The notes beneath the pieces were generated by a model. That model was given only the letters and a program-made list of their open reading frames with translations. It was not told the origin of the DNA and made no database searches. Of a stretch of DNA of 64,000 nt, positions 35,137 through 46,510 are shown piece after piece (position 1 is the first letter of the stretch; every line of letters begins with the position of its first letter). Location: NCBI RefSeq assembly GCF_014529535.1, contig NW_023503608.1, forward strand, positions 3,968,001-4,032,000, written 5' to 3'. This stretch comes from Bradysia coprophila (lineage: Eukaryota; Arthropoda; Insecta; Diptera; Sciaridae). Both the position numbers and the translations under genes were made by a program.

Positions 35137-36555
35137 TTCATACCTCAATTCCTGTGCGAGAGTGTGGTTCTCCTAGACCTAGCTCCCGAAGAAGCCCAAA
35201 AATTGATTGCTGGTCGAAGTTTGGCAGTAAATTATGCACGAAAATTGGACGAAGGACCACTGTCGGCATCTCCGGACAGAGGAAACCGAAAATTCTACCA
35301 CAACGGCAAAGTAATCGATAATCCGAACGATTATGTTCAACGAACATATGAGGCGAGCCAATTCCATGCTCAAGATGGTTTAGGGCGTTCGATGTTTGGA
35401 TATTCTGACTGGAATCAAGGCCGCTTGGAAGCGAGAAATGCAAATGGTGAAGTGCGAGGATCTTATCAATATGTTGACCCATTCGGCGAGGATGTTATCG
35501 TAAGTGAATGATTTTCGTAAATCTAACGGATTGGTGATATGATTTTTTACAATTAGGTTAATTATTGGTCGGACAGCCTTGGATTTCATCAAATGGACAA
35601 TCGACCAAAATTTGTGATGAGTCCTGTGACGGAAACACCTGAAGTACAAGCAGCACGTGAAGCTCACGAAAAGGTACAAGTTCAGATTGCAAAAGTTAGT
35701 AATTTTCTTTAGTCGTCAATAATCCAATCTTATTGTTACAAGGCCTGGGCAGCGGCAGCTGCAGCAGCTAGAGTGAATCCCGACCCAATGAGTGATATCT
35801 ACAACGCAAATTCCAATAAGTTAGATGAAGAACAATCCGAAGCTGATCAAGCAATGGAAATCAAGCAAGGTCTTAGCCGATATCCAAACCTCGCATACAC
35901 GAACCAAATTGAGGAAGAAGACGAGGAAGGGGCCTTTTCACATGATTCAGTCGTTGTTGAGTCAACGGGAGAAGCAAGGGATAACAGTAAATTGGGCAAA
36001 ATCCGAATAGAGAATGAAGATGACGAAGTGGAACCAAGTAATCCCAGAGGATTCTACTACAGTTTTGAGTATCCAGTGCATCTGATTTTAGGAAATTCGG
36101 ACGATCGGCAACAGCGAAGCGTTTTAGCAGAAAAAGGCACACCGAAAAGTACAGAGACCGATATAAGCAAACTAAGTTCTCCACTGGAAGCTGAAGTGGC
36201 AGACTATAAAATCGTCAAAAGAAGTGAAAACAGTAAGGACGCCGGACTTGTTTCAGAGAAAAATATTGAGAAAGCCGATACAGTAACGGTAGTTGGAAAG
36301 AATTCTGAAAGTCAAGGCAATGTAGAAACCCCTGATGATGTGAAAGAAATCGAAAAGAAAAATCCGAAACCAATCAGTAGTTCTACCCATCCAAACTCTA
36401 AGACAGTCGAGGCTCAGATTCCGGTGTTTGTTAAAGTTGAGTCTGAGGATCAGTCCAGTGAATCGATACTATCTGAAATGGAATTGAAACGTTTAGCCAC
36501 CAACGCAGATGTAATAGATGCAGTACATGATGCTCAAATTCATAGACACCATTAG
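35137..36555 (+). CDS. cuticular protein with chitin-binding (R&R-type) domain and acidic tail; first exon not found
   Basis: Three exons read: 35137-35499, 35557-35673 and 35743-36555 (121, 39 and 270 codons plus stop; all phase 0). An AATAAA lies at 36658-36663. The opening residues (FIPQFLCES) are the end of a signal peptide, so a short 5' exon is missing. The chitin_bind_4 domain spans about residues 85-135: FGYSDWNQGR, GSYQYVDPFGEDV, then YWSDSLGFHQMDNRP. An Ala-rich AWAAAAAAARV follows, then about 230 residues rich in Glu, Asp, Ser and Lys, with a GFYYSFEYPVHLI motif inside that the downstream paralogue also has. Such proteins bind chitin in the extracellular cuticle. The exon junction between the NQFHGQ-type and NGLGQ-type segments of the paralogue is absent here. 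Confidence 0.85.
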
Positions 36556-37255
36556 GCTTAAAACTTTTGGATCCAATCTAGCAATAATCTAGGGATGTGT
36601 CGTCTAAAAAAAATTGTTAATATTTCCGGCACGAGAAAGGCTGTACAACTTTAGACAAATAAATTAAAAAAGAAGAAAATATTTGATTCTTGCCATATTT
36701 GTATCTTTTACTCGTTGGAAACAGACTGGAAGAGTAGCAATCAGAAGAAATTTTCATTTCAAGTCATCTCAATGAACTCAGCGAAAATAATTTTAATCTT
36801 TCGTTCAACCTAGTATCGTTAGGGTAGTATCTATAGTTCAAACAAACGGAGCCTTACATTGACACCGAAAACAAGATCTATCCTGCAACTCGATCGTCGA
36901 TAAATAGCTGTTTTCCTAACATGTGCAAATTCTGCGACAAAAATTCGAAAAAGGTGAACCCGAAGCGAAGTCAACAAATCATCGTATGCGCAAAATTCCA
37001 ATTGAGATACAAGCTTACGAACAAGATTTTATGTACAGCAGTGAGTGCTTCGAACTCACTGCAGTACCTAAAGAATACTGTAAGTTTCTCAGAAAACTAT
37101 AAATCCACAAATTATCAGCAGCAAGATCCGTACTATATACCTGTATCGAGTGCATAACATCAGGCGATTCTTTTTTATTTGGTAATTTTTATTGATTCCA
37201 AAATATTACGTGCTGTAGGTATCGGTATGTTTTGTTTTGTTTATTTGTTGGTATC
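36556..37255. other. 3' flank of the first cuticular gene
   Basis: Contains the AATAAA at 36658. No further gene; an open frame at 36921-37157 shows no family signal. Confidence 0.4.
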
Positions 37256-37678
37256 TATAGCACAAGAAATCAGCGAAGGTAAAATTTGTGGTGCACACTG
37301 CAATTATAATTAAATGCGATGAACCGATACCGGACATACATCACATAAAGTATATGTGGAAACCATAGAGGTAGACTACCGTGGAAACAGATGGCATTGT
37401 TTTAGTGATAGTGTACCCTGAATTACCCTACGCAGATTTTTTTTAAATAAATCTGTTTCCTAGTCGGTAGATGTTCACAACATTCCAATATATAGACTAG
37501 GCGACATCATGTCTACTATAAGTGTTATTTTAATAGTGATAGATGAAGCAAAGAAAGAACACAACTTTATTCCACATTCACCAATAAAATTGGCAAACTC
37601 TTAAATAATTAGGATTACAACCTTTTTGGTGAATCAAACAATATTCTTAAAAGTCCAAAGAATGTTTTCCCAAAAAGT
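37256..37678. repeat. 423-bp direct repeat, left copy (flank of the non-LTR element)
   Basis: Begins TATAGCACAAGAAATCAGCG and ends TTTTCCCAAAAAGT. By eye it is identical over all 423 bp to 42401-42823, including an 8-T run. It abuts the 5' end of the retrotransposon. Confidence 0.95.
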
Positions 37679-38128
37679 TATGTACGTTTGACAGTTTGAC
37701 ACTTGTTGATGTTCTTATTGTTTGTGCTTTTAAGTTCTGTTTTTTGAGTGATAAAATCATTGTTGAAGTTTGTAATTCTTTTCTTTTGATTTGCTGTGCC
37801 TTTTGGAAAGTGAAATGTTCAAGGTTCATGTGTGAAAATTCAGGATAAGCACGAAAGCGACGTAAATTCAATTGGTTTTGGAGAAAACTTCCATTGTCTA
37901 AAGTCACGGCCAAGATATCAGCTGTGTTCACATCGTTCAAACTGACAGTGGTCATTTTCGAAAATCGTTCGAGGCGCATAAATTTGAAATTCTTGGATCC
38001 AGTCTTTTTCTTTTTGGGTGTGTTTTCTTTTTCTTGATCAAATAAACGAAAAATACCCTACCAGGTAACATTCCTCAATTCTAAGCTGACATTATCAGAA
38101 AAAGTAATTGGATTTCTTTGTCTCGGCA

Positions 38129-39205
38129 ATGTCACCGATACCGTTGAGGAAGTGTTCGAGAGAGTGTCCACCTGAGAAGATAACTACGGAGACTATCTGG
38201 TACTGCTTTGTGTGCAATGGTCCGATGCATTTGCCGTGTTACGAAATCGAGAAGCGGCCGGAGGATATTTTTATTATTGACAACATTGTGATGTTATGCG
38301 ACGAGTGTTTGGCCCGTCCCAAAGATTGTTCATCACCGAAACGGAAGCAACCGAATCCGACTGGGACTGGCAACATGGTTCAAAGCACGTTTGACGTCCT
38401 GAATCCCAATCTGACGTTGTCGAAATCTTCACCGGTTGTTGTTAATTCGCCGAAAACCGTAGCTACCAAGCAGAATCAACAATTTCAAACCGCTATTGAG
38501 GCTTTAACTCAGAAAATCGATAGTCAAACGAACGTGATCTCAAGTCTAAAAGTTTCTGTCGATTCGATGAAGGGTGCTGTTCAGCAGAATTCGGTCGCTG
38601 TTGGTGAATCGATCAGGGAATCTCGTACAACATACGCTGACATTGCCAGGAAGGGAATTTCGTTCAATGCTACGCCTAGATCATCTGTAAACGTTCAAAC
38701 GCCAAAATCAACGAAATCAAAGCATATGCAGAAAACACCGAAACCAAAGCAAACGTCGAATCCTGCGAAGCCAGTTATTGCCGGACAGTCTAACTTAGTG
38801 TTCGGTAAACCGCCATCGCCAGTCCGTAAAGTTGCTCGACCGAATCCTGAGAAAGCAGTTTGGATTTCGAATATGCATCGTGACACGACGGTAGAGGAAT
38901 TAGCTGACTACATCAATAAGGCTACTGGTTTACCAATAACCGATTTTGACGTCTGCAAATTGGTGAAGAGGGATCGTCACATCACTACCTACCGTTTCGT
39001 CTCATTTCGCATTGGCTGTACTCAGGCTCATTTCCAGACCTTGATGAATCCAGCATGCTGGCCATCTTATAGTCTGATCCGCGAATTCGAATTCGGCCCG
39101 GAACCGTCTACCGGTGGTGTAGTTCCAAAAAACATGCAAGCAACGACGAATGCCAATCAGTTACCGGTCTTGGCACCGATGGAAATCGCACAGGTAACTC
39201 ATTAA
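38129..39205 (+). CDS. LINE ORF1 protein: PHD-like zinc finger plus RRM-like domain
   Basis: 358 aa from the first in-frame ATG (38129). Residues 9-60 hold a Cys/His cluster (RKCSREC, WYCFVCNGPMHLPCYE, VMLCDECLA) of PHD type. Residues about 95-240 are polar, Ser/Lys/Pro-rich, with a short amphipathic stretch (ALTQKIDSQTNVISSLK). Residues about 243-330 look RRM-like (AVWISNMHRDTTVEELADYI, then FVSFRIG). ORF1 proteins of this sort bind the element RNA to form an RNP for target-primed reverse transcription. Near the end, 39127-39133 is A AAA AAC in zero frame, a -1 slippery heptamer. Confidence 0.9.
   Translation: MSPIPLRKCSRECPPEKITTETIWYCFVCNGPMHLPCYEIEKRPEDIFIIDNIVMLCDECLARPKDCSSPKRKQPNPTGTGNMVQSTFDVLNPNLTLSKSSPVVVNSPKTVATKQNQQFQTAIEALTQKIDSQTNVISSLKVSVDSMKGAVQQNSVAVGESIRESRTTYADIARKGISFNATPRSSVNVQTPKSTKSKHMQKTPKPKQTSNPAKPVIAGQSNLVFGKPPSPVRKVARPNPEKAVWISNMHRDTTVEELADYINKATGLPITDFDVCKLVKRDRHITTYRFVSFRIGCTQAHFQTLMNPACWPSYSLIREFEFGPEPSTGGVVPKNMQATTNANQLPVLAPMEIAQVTH
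39127..39133 (+). promoter_or_regulatory. candidate -1 ribosomal frameshift site (A AAA AAC)
   Basis: The heptamer is in the required register of ORF1 (CCA AAA AAC). A -1 slip enters exactly the ORF2 frame, which I read as free of stops from there into ORF2. The ORF1 stop is at 39203-39205. No downstream pseudoknot was demonstrated. This is an inference from sequence and register only. Confidence 0.45.
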
Positions 39206-39252
39206 ATAGTATATGCTCTAGCCGAGCAAGACATGACGCTACACCAATTAAT

Positions 39253-42200
39253 TTGAGTCGTATTTCCGTTCCCGCATGTACATACCGTAAAACAACCGTT
39301 CAACCGCTTATAACAACGTTCTTTCGGAGTGCTATTGGAGATGGTACTGATACTAATGCAACGACTCAAATCACAATCGACGAACCCGAACGCACTAAAT
39401 CACTGGCAATATTTTACGACAATGCCCGCAGTATCACGAATAAGCGAAATGTCTCCATGAAAATCGAACTGTCGCCGTACAAGGTGCTCTGTTTTACCGA
39501 AACTATGCTGAATTCTGGATGTTATAGTAGCGTATACTTTCCAAGTGTGTTTAAAGTGTACCGAAATGACCGTTTGAACCAAACGTTAAGACGAGCCGGT
39601 GGAGTAGCAGTCCTTGTTCATCAATCATTACCCAGCAGAACTGTGACATTCGATTTCGTAGTTGACATCGATCAAAACAGCGAATTTTTGGCAATCGAAA
39701 TTCTCATCAAGCCACAGTCAATAATCGTCTACGTGTGTTACCAAAGTGTTTTCAACCTGCAAGTGTCAATGAAGCATTATCAGCGCGTCAAATTCATCGT
39801 CGAAAAGTACCGCACGCACAAGGTCATGGTAGTCGGTGATTTCAATCTCCACGATATTATTTGGTCGGCAGACGCATATGATGACAATGCATTTCTGCCT
39901 CACACGTTAACGAATGTCAATACGAACGGAAGCTTGTCAGTATATCAAACCGAAGCACTGGATTTTTTGGACAAAATGCTCAGCCTTTCCCTATCACAAC
40001 TGTCAAATTTTAGAAACACATCGTCTAACGTGCTGGATCTGGTTTTCGTCAATAATGTCAGTGAATTCAGCATCAGTAAGGATAATTACACTATAATCGA
40101 AGAAACGCAACAAGATTCCAGCCACGTTCCGTATGAAATTATAGTTGATTACTGTGCTGCCGCATCCGTCATCACACAAGACATTACGGTGTACCAGTAT
40201 TCACGCGGACATTACGATCGAATGGACTACCAACTTAATCAGATAAATTTCCAACACGAATTCAGAATTAGAGATGCGGAAACGGCGTATGACTTCTTTG
40301 TACACACGATCAAAACTCTGATTGAGAATAATGTGCCAAAGAAAAATGTCAGGAAATATTCAAACAAGCCAAAATGGTGGTGTCCGGAATTGCAGCGACT
40401 GAAAAATCGACGTAACAAATTGTTCAAACGTAAGACTGGAATTCAAGCAACGTTGGAGTACGAAGATGCACAGAAGTTATTCAGCGATGAGTGTGACCGT
40501 CGATACAACGAACATATCAGACGTATTCAAGCGAACATCAATTCAAATCCAGCGGAATTTTGGAAATTCGCCAAACTGAAGGGAGACAACGACCATTCGT
40601 ATCCTGACATAATGTATCTTGACAACAGAAGTGGTAAAACAACGAAAGAAATCGCCGAACTGTTTGCGGATTATTTCGAATCGATTTATGTACCGGACGA
40701 ATCGAATTGGGAGTTCGATGACGTGTACGTTCCAGTGAATGGAGCTACAGACATCAGCCTGACATTGTTTGACATCGAAGCGGCCATTCATACGATTGAT
40801 TGGAAAAGTGGATCTGGACCAGATGACATTAAGCCGAGTGTAGTCAAATCATGTGCGACAGCAATGGCTTGGCCCATTTGGTTGCTATACCAAAAGACAT
40901 TCGACGATGGTAAAATACCGGCAGCATCGAAGGCTTCACGTATTGCTGCAATTTACAAACGGAAAGGAGACAGATCAGATGTGAAAAATTACAGGGTCGT
41001 AGCCATTCAAACGATTTTATTGAAAATACACGACATCGCAGTTAAACGAAAGATCAGTGAAAGAATCCAGCCTCAACTGACCAATGCTCAACATGGGTTC
41101 AGAGATAAAAGATCAGTCGTAACCAATCTGCTCTGCTTGTCAACTTTGGCTCACGCTGCTTTTGAACGATCGTGTCAGCTCGATTCTTTTTATGGCGACT
41201 ATAAGACAGCATTCGACAAAGTAGTGATTCGATCAATGGTTGTCAAATTCGCAAGATTTGGAATTGGAAGGAAAACGGCGAAGTGGTTGTGGCAATTCTT
41301 AGTTGGAAGGACAAATTACGTTCAAGTTGGCAGTGACAAATCCAGGACGTTCGAATCAACCTCAGGAGTGCCTCCTGGAAGTTCACTTGGACCAGTGATG
41401 TTCACCGTATTTATCGACGACGTGGTTGAAGCCGTAACATTCGCTTGTGTTTTGCTATTTGCCGACGATATCAAACTTGCTGCCATCATCAATGATCATA
41501 TGGATATACGAAGATTACAGAATGACATCGATAACGTTAACAGTTGGAACACGGCAAACTGTCTTCAATTCAACATTGAAAAATGTCACGTCTTCAGTAT
41601 TTATCGACTTGATTCAGCATTCATCAAAGCCGATTACACTTTGGGTGGTCAAATTATCGAAAGAGTCGAGGAAATCAGCGATTTGGGTGTTTTGGTCGAC
41701 AGATGGTTCCACTTTGGTCACCACATCGAAACAATGGCAATGAAATGTCGACAGACGATCGGCTGCATAAAACACTTTTCGAACGGTAATTTTACGAAAG
41801 AGACGCAGCGAATATTGTATGTGGCGTACGTTAGATCAAGACTAGAATTCGCATCGACCATTTGGAATCCGGCGGCACAAATTTACAAGGACGACATCGA
41901 ATCTATTCAAAAGCAATTTGTCATTTACTTGCTTGAGAGCCGAAGAAATGCGTCATCATATCGGCTAGCACCATACGTCGATCGGTGTAAACAGTTGAAT
42001 CTGCAAAGTTTGGAAACGAGACGTACGATCGCGGACGCTGTTCTTGCCTTCGACATATACAAAGGGAATATTGTGGACGATATGATATCACCGAAGTTTG
42101 TACGCAACACGAGCGCATACGGCCTGAGGGATTCTACGATGCAGTTGCTTATTGAACCGCGAATGTCCAGAGCGTATCTTTCGAACCAGCCAGTAGTCCG

Positions 42201-42297
42201 GTTAATCAGAATTGTAAATGAATATAAATCGCTAGTGAGACGGACTAATAGCAGAACGGTTTTCAAGAGTCTTTTGTTTGATGTTTTTAACCTTTGA
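39253..42297 (+). CDS. LINE ORF2 protein: AP endonuclease and reverse transcriptase
   Basis: About 1014 codons counted from a TTG at 39253; there is no ATG before residue ~69, which is already inside the endonuclease. The frame is open further upstream, back through the end of ORF1 to at least 39121. The APE domain is at about residues 45-290: YDNARSI, CFTET, VVGDFNLHD, SSNVLDLVFVN, SSHVPY. The reverse transcriptase is at about 500-790: GSGPDDIKPSVVK, YKRKGDRSDVKNYR, QHGFRDKRSV, GVPPGSSLGP, and the catalytic FADD near residue 735. The C-terminal part carries WNPAAQIYKDDIESIQKQF-type sequence typical of LINEs. No stops or frameshifts. Start mechanism unknown: non-AUG, reinitiation or -1 frameshift from ORF1. 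Confidence 0.92.
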   Translation: MSRISVPACTYRKTTVQPLITTFFRSAIGDGTDTNATTQITIDEPERTKSLAIFYDNARSITNKRNVSMKIELSPYKVLCFTETMLNSGCYSSVYFPSVFKVYRNDRLNQTLRRAGGVAVLVHQSLPSRTVTFDFVVDIDQNSEFLAIEILIKPQSIIVYVCYQSVFNLQVSMKHYQRVKFIVEKYRTHKVMVVGDFNLHDIIWSADAYDDNAFLPHTLTNVNTNGSLSVYQTEALDFLDKMLSLSLSQLSNFRNTSSNVLDLVFVNNVSEFSISKDNYTIIEETQQDSSHVPYEIIVDYCAAASVITQDITVYQYSRGHYDRMDYQLNQINFQHEFRIRDAETAYDFFVHTIKTLIENNVPKKNVRKYSNKPKWWCPELQRLKNRRNKLFKRKTGIQATLEYEDAQKLFSDECDRRYNEHIRRIQANINSNPAEFWKFAKLKGDNDHSYPDIMYLDNRSGKTTKEIAELFADYFESIYVPDESNWEFDDVYVPVNGATDISLTLFDIEAAIHTIDWKSGSGPDDIKPSVVKSCATAMAWPIWLLYQKTFDDGKIPAASKASRIAAIYKRKGDRSDVKNYRVVAIQTILLKIHDIAVKRKISERIQPQLTNAQHGFRDKRSVVTNLLCLSTLAHAAFERSCQLDSFYGDYKTAFDKVVIRSMVVKFARFGIGRKTAKWLWQFLVGRTNYVQVGSDKSRTFESTSGVPPGSSLGPVMFTVFIDDVVEAVTFACVLLFADDIKLAAIINDHMDIRRLQNDIDNVNSWNTANCLQFNIEKCHVFSIYRLDSAFIKADYTLGGQIIERVEEISDLGVLVDRWFHFGHHIETMAMKCRQTIGCIKHFSNGNFTKETQRILYVAYVRSRLEFASTIWNPAAQIYKDDIESIQKQFVIYLLESRRNASSYRLAPYVDRCKQLNLQSLETRRTIADAVLAFDIYKGNIVDDMISPKFVRNTSAYGLRDSTMQLLIEPRMSRAYLSNQPVVRLIRIVNEYKSLVRRTNSRTVFKSLLFDVFNL

Positions 42298-42400
42298 CGC
42301 GCGTATCCGTTAACATTGTACATTGTCAAATTCATTGTATTTTTTGTATTATATTTATATTCAGCCAGTTTTTGGCGGTGCAATAAAGTTGATTGATTGA

Positions 42401-42823
42401 TATAGCACAAGAAATCAGCGAAGGTAAAATTTGTGGTGCACACTGCAATTATAATTAAATGCGATGAACCGATACCGGACATACATCACATAAAGTATAT
42501 GTGGAAACCATAGAGGTAGACTACCGTGGAAACAGATGGCATTGTTTTAGTGATAGTGTACCCTGAATTACCCTACGCAGATTTTTTTTAAATAAATCTG
42601 TTTCCTAGTCGGTAGATGTTCACAACATTCCAATATATAGACTAGGCGACATCATGTCTACTATAAGTGTTATTTTAATAGTGATAGATGAAGCAAAGAA
42701 AGAACACAACTTTATTCCACATTCACCAATAAAATTGGCAAACTCTTAAATAATTAGGATTACAACCTTTTTGGTGAATCAAACAATATTCTTAAAAGTC
42801 CAAAGAATGTTTTCCCAAAAAGT
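42401..42823. repeat. 423-bp direct repeat, right copy
   Basis: Identical by eye to 37256-37678. It starts directly after the TTGA tail of the retrotransposon, and its right neighbour (GACCACCATAATC) differs from the left copy's right neighbour, which is the element. Confidence 0.95.
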
Positions 42824-43312
42824 GACCACCATAATCTTTACAAGCAAAACATTTGCAATAAATTTACATAAATACGATTAATCTTACCGATAAAAAACAT
42901 ATAACACGGCATACCACACCACAACCTTGCTGTCCGAAAAGTAACGTAGACTCATAAGTGCAGTGGAAACGAATTTACATTTGTGCTTCTTGATCAGAAA
43001 ATAAGCGTTTCCCAAAATTGGATAAATCGACTCGAAATTGAGCTTCAAGCTCTACAAGTTAATAAAGATTTGTAGACTTTTAACAATAACACTTATTTGC
43101 TATTTTAAGTTCTAAAATATTTTTTTTTTTTGCAAGTTTACCGTTTTACTGTACGTCCGAGTGTTTTTAGTTTGTTCGGGTCTAGTTCATCGCCAATAGT
43201 TTATTTAAGAAAAATCTGTATGTTTGCTGTCGTCACTGATTCTCCGATCAACTTATTATTGCGAATATAATCATTCACAATTCACACCTATTGAGCATCT
43301 TCAATTTTTTAG

Positions 43313-43348
43313 TATAAAGTTCGAGAACTATTGGCTCGTCTTTAGTTA
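43313..43348 (+). promoter_or_regulatory. candidate core promoter of the second cuticular gene
   Basis: A TATAAA at 43313-43318 lies about 30 bp before a TTTAGTTA initiator-like sequence (43341-43348), 145-180 bp upstream of the ATG at 43493. TATA-driven promoters are common for insect cuticular genes. No experimental support. Confidence 0.4.
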
Positions 43349-43492
43349 TGTGAATAGAAGTTAAACAGATCGGTTATCGGAGCTTCTTATAGTTGAAAAA
43401 AGGCACCTTTAAAATATTTACCATTCATCTGTCGAAACAAAAGTCTTTCATCGATTCTCATTAGAAGACGAAAGTGATATTGTTGTTAGAAA

Positions 43493-46327
43493 ATGAAAGT
43501 GATAATTGCTGTTTTGTTGGTGGTGAGTCGTCTAATAAATCATTTAGATCTTACGCATGGTTCTATTTCATTTTACAAAAATATATTTATACGTGTGCTA
43601 TTATTGAGTGACCATGCTAATGTTTGTCTAATATAAAATTGCAATGATACAACGGTTGTAATGGTACTAATTGGAGGTCTATGAAACGAGTCGTTAATTA
43701 TATGAAGTGTTACACATTTTATCACAATTTTAGACATTTAATCATTAAAATTAATAGGTTGTTAAAGGTGAAATACCTTTAAGAAAGTGCCTGTTAACTT
43801 GATAACAGGACAACGACGACAAAAATGTATGGCATACTTTGGTTGGTGTCCGTTTACTTCATTAGTTTCGACGTATACACTTTTGATGTTGAAACTAATG
43901 AAGTAAAAGATCTCGCATCAAAGGCTACCACATATTTCGAACATTAGAAGTAATAGATTTAGTGACCACTTATAACGCAATTTCAATATCAAAAGGTTAA
44001 AAGTGTACATATAGTTTCTGGTTAGTTTTTTTTTTCGAAACACATACAGTCACAGATAGTTGTATAACAGAACATTTCAGGGATACTGAAAAAAACGCCT
44101 CATCATTTGTAAAAATGTATCGACTGCAATTAAAAAGTTGAAAAATAATTCTTGGACGAAGCAAAAAAAATTGAATCTTATTCCGGATCAATCAATCAGC
44201 GCTAGCAACTTTTTTCTATTCGTTCAAACATTAAAGATCGTAATACTATCCGTAATAGAATTTCAATAAATCTATCTTCTTGTTAAATAATCGAGAAAAA
44301 ATAACTAATAAATTGAAATGAAGATGAAACATCTCGTCACTACAACAAAAACCAGTTCTTTTGCGAAATCAATAAAACAAATCAGCCTCATACAACAAAG
44401 TCATTTAAAGTCAGATAATATTTATCGAGACGCAATCATTTATTGTTTAGAATCGATTATAGAAGGTTCTTTCATGCGTTGTTTTATATAATCGTTTAGT
44501 AAATACTTTGAAACAGGAAATTGTATTCAATATCCTAATGTAATTTCGTATCTTGCAGTGATTACTTGTTACGTTGCAGAGAATTTTAAAAGGCTTCAAA
44601 ATCCTAACTTTTATTAAGAATCAAAAGATTAAATGCGAATTTGCTCTACAAATAATTTCGAGAAACTTACGTAATACCGATTGGCATGCTACATGTGTCG
44701 TAAGCCTTACTTTTCCTGTTTCAAGTTCTACTTTCAATGAACTCAGCATGCATAATCGATTGCATACCAAGTAATGCGCACATTATGATTTCCGCAAAAA
44801 GACGTTTGAAATTCCCGTTTTCGTCATATTGTTGTTGATCCGAGGCGAAGTCGGGGTCAATATATACATGAAAACCCAACTTTTTCCTTTTATCCCGAGA
44901 TTTACATGTACAATCCCTAGTTACGTAAAAGGGGATCGTTTAACCTTTCACACCTAAGCAAGGCAGCTGTCTTGAAAAAAGTCTTTGTGATTCTTACAAT
45001 TTTTACCTGTCGGGAAATCGAATTCACAAGAGAGCTATACCGAACATTTTCTAAGATTTAAGTTTAGTAAATAGTTGACGTTCATGTTCAGGGTTGCATA
45101 ACAGTATTTTTTTCGTAAAACCGTTAACCGCAGATTTCAACTATCCATTCACAAAACTGTGAAATCTGAATTGATGATCCTAACAAATTGGATTCCAAGT
45201 TTAATTACGTTAATGAGTTTTTAAGATCGAGTCTCACACGTTGATAAGTTCTAAAATTTTTAGAAAAATATCTTTAATTTTGTGACATCATCATTATGTT
45301 TGTTTAATTTGAAATCAAATGACAAACACATGCCATACGTCTCCCAATCACAATGAGTCATTTTGAATTGGACATTTTTTTCTTGAAAAATTACCATATA
45401 AATGTCGTTACGAAGGTGTGAGATAACACATCCAAAACATTAATTTATTGCAACGAAAACAATAATTTTATTGAAATTCCTTTTCGTTTCATTCTCAGGT
45501 TTTACCACAAATTCTCTGTGAAAATATTATCAAATTGGACCTCTCACCGGAAGAAGCGCAAAAGTATATTGATGGTGCCAACTCGGTGCTGAAATTTGCA
45601 CCGAAACTCAATGCTGGTCCCATTCCGGATGGCGAAGAAACCTATTATCGCGGTCGAATTATTGACAATCCATCAAATTTCATTAAAGAAACATATCTGG
45701 CCAACCAGTTCCACGGTCAGGTTAGTCTGAATTCAAGGGGCAAATAATTACTGAAGGCGTTGTTGGAAATATCGCTATCATTTGTTATTTATCCGGAACT
45801 TTATTAAATCTTTAGCCATAATCAAAATATTTTTATAGAATGGCTTGGGACAAGCTAAATTTGGTTACTCGGACTGGAATCAAGCTCGACAAGAACACAT
45901 CGACGTGAATGGAAAAACCGAAGGATCCTATAACTATGTTTTACCTAATGGACATAATTACGAAGTAAAATACTGGGCTGATAGTGAAGGATTCCATCAA
46001 ACCGATAATCGACCGGAACCAGTCCTAGTTCCCGTAACTGATACACCGGTAATGTTCCGTTGACGCATCACTTCGAAATTATCATTTCAACGTTTCTTTT
46101 TCTAAACAAAGGCTGTAAAGGCAGCGAAAGAAGCTCATGCTAAAGCTTGGGAAGAAGCAGCCGCTGCAGCCAGGGCATCAGGCTATGATGCAGAAGCATC
46201 CGAAGACCAATATAATTATAAGAATTACGAGAATGATGGCCCAACAGGACCGCCACGTGGATTCTTCTACAATATTGATTATCCAGTGCATTTAATTGTT
46301 GATAAATCCGAAAGCAATTCGCCTTAA
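43493..46327 (+). CDS. cuticular protein with chitin-binding (R&R-type) domain
   Basis: Four exons, 225 aa, all junctions phase 0: 43493-43522 (MKVIIAVLLV), 45499-45720, 45839-46048 and 46112-46327. Exon 1 plus VLPQILC forms the signal peptide. The chitin_bind_4 domain spans about residues 85-140: FGYSDWNQAR, GSYNYVLPNGHNYEV, then YWADSEGFHQTDNRPEP. An Ala-rich helix (AWEEAAAAARA) and a C-terminal GFFYNIDYPVHLI motif follow. It is a tandem paralogue of the gene at 35137 with the same domain order, but lacks the long acidic tail and has one extra intron inside the N-terminal half. Intron 1 is ~1.98 kb. AATAAA lies at 46364-46369. Extracellular cuticle component; stage and tissue unknown. Confidence 0.9.
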
Positions 46328-46510
46328 TTATGTACTTAAAGGAAAAATGATGAATAATCGTTTAATAAAAATAATCTAACTCGGTTTACACGAATTTAGA
46401 TGTTATTGAAGCAGACAAATAAGTCGGTGCTGAATAAATAATATTTTGAATTTCTCTCTCTTCCGATGCTTCATACACTATCATCTGTTATTATTAAATA
46501 AAGTACGCGA

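Larger units (their letters stand above)
37679..42400 (+). mobile_element. full-length non-LTR (LINE) retrotransposon, both ORFs open
   Basis: 4722 bp between the two 423-bp direct repeats. It has a 5' UTR (~450 bp), ORF1 (38129-39205), ORF2 (open through 42297), a short 3' UTR with CAATAAAG, and a simple TTGATTGATTGA tail that touches the right repeat. The APE-type endonuclease with a PHD-like ORF1 places it in the CR1/Jockey-like range; the precise clade is unresolved. Intact frames and an apparently undiverged flanking duplication indicate recent insertion. It sits between two cuticular genes, on the same strand as both. Confidence 0.93.

Noticed and set aside
37647..37979. 110-codon minus-strand open frame
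   Set aside because: It crosses the boundary between the 423-bp repeat and the LINE 5' UTR, so it is antisense to the element and unlikely to be a gene.
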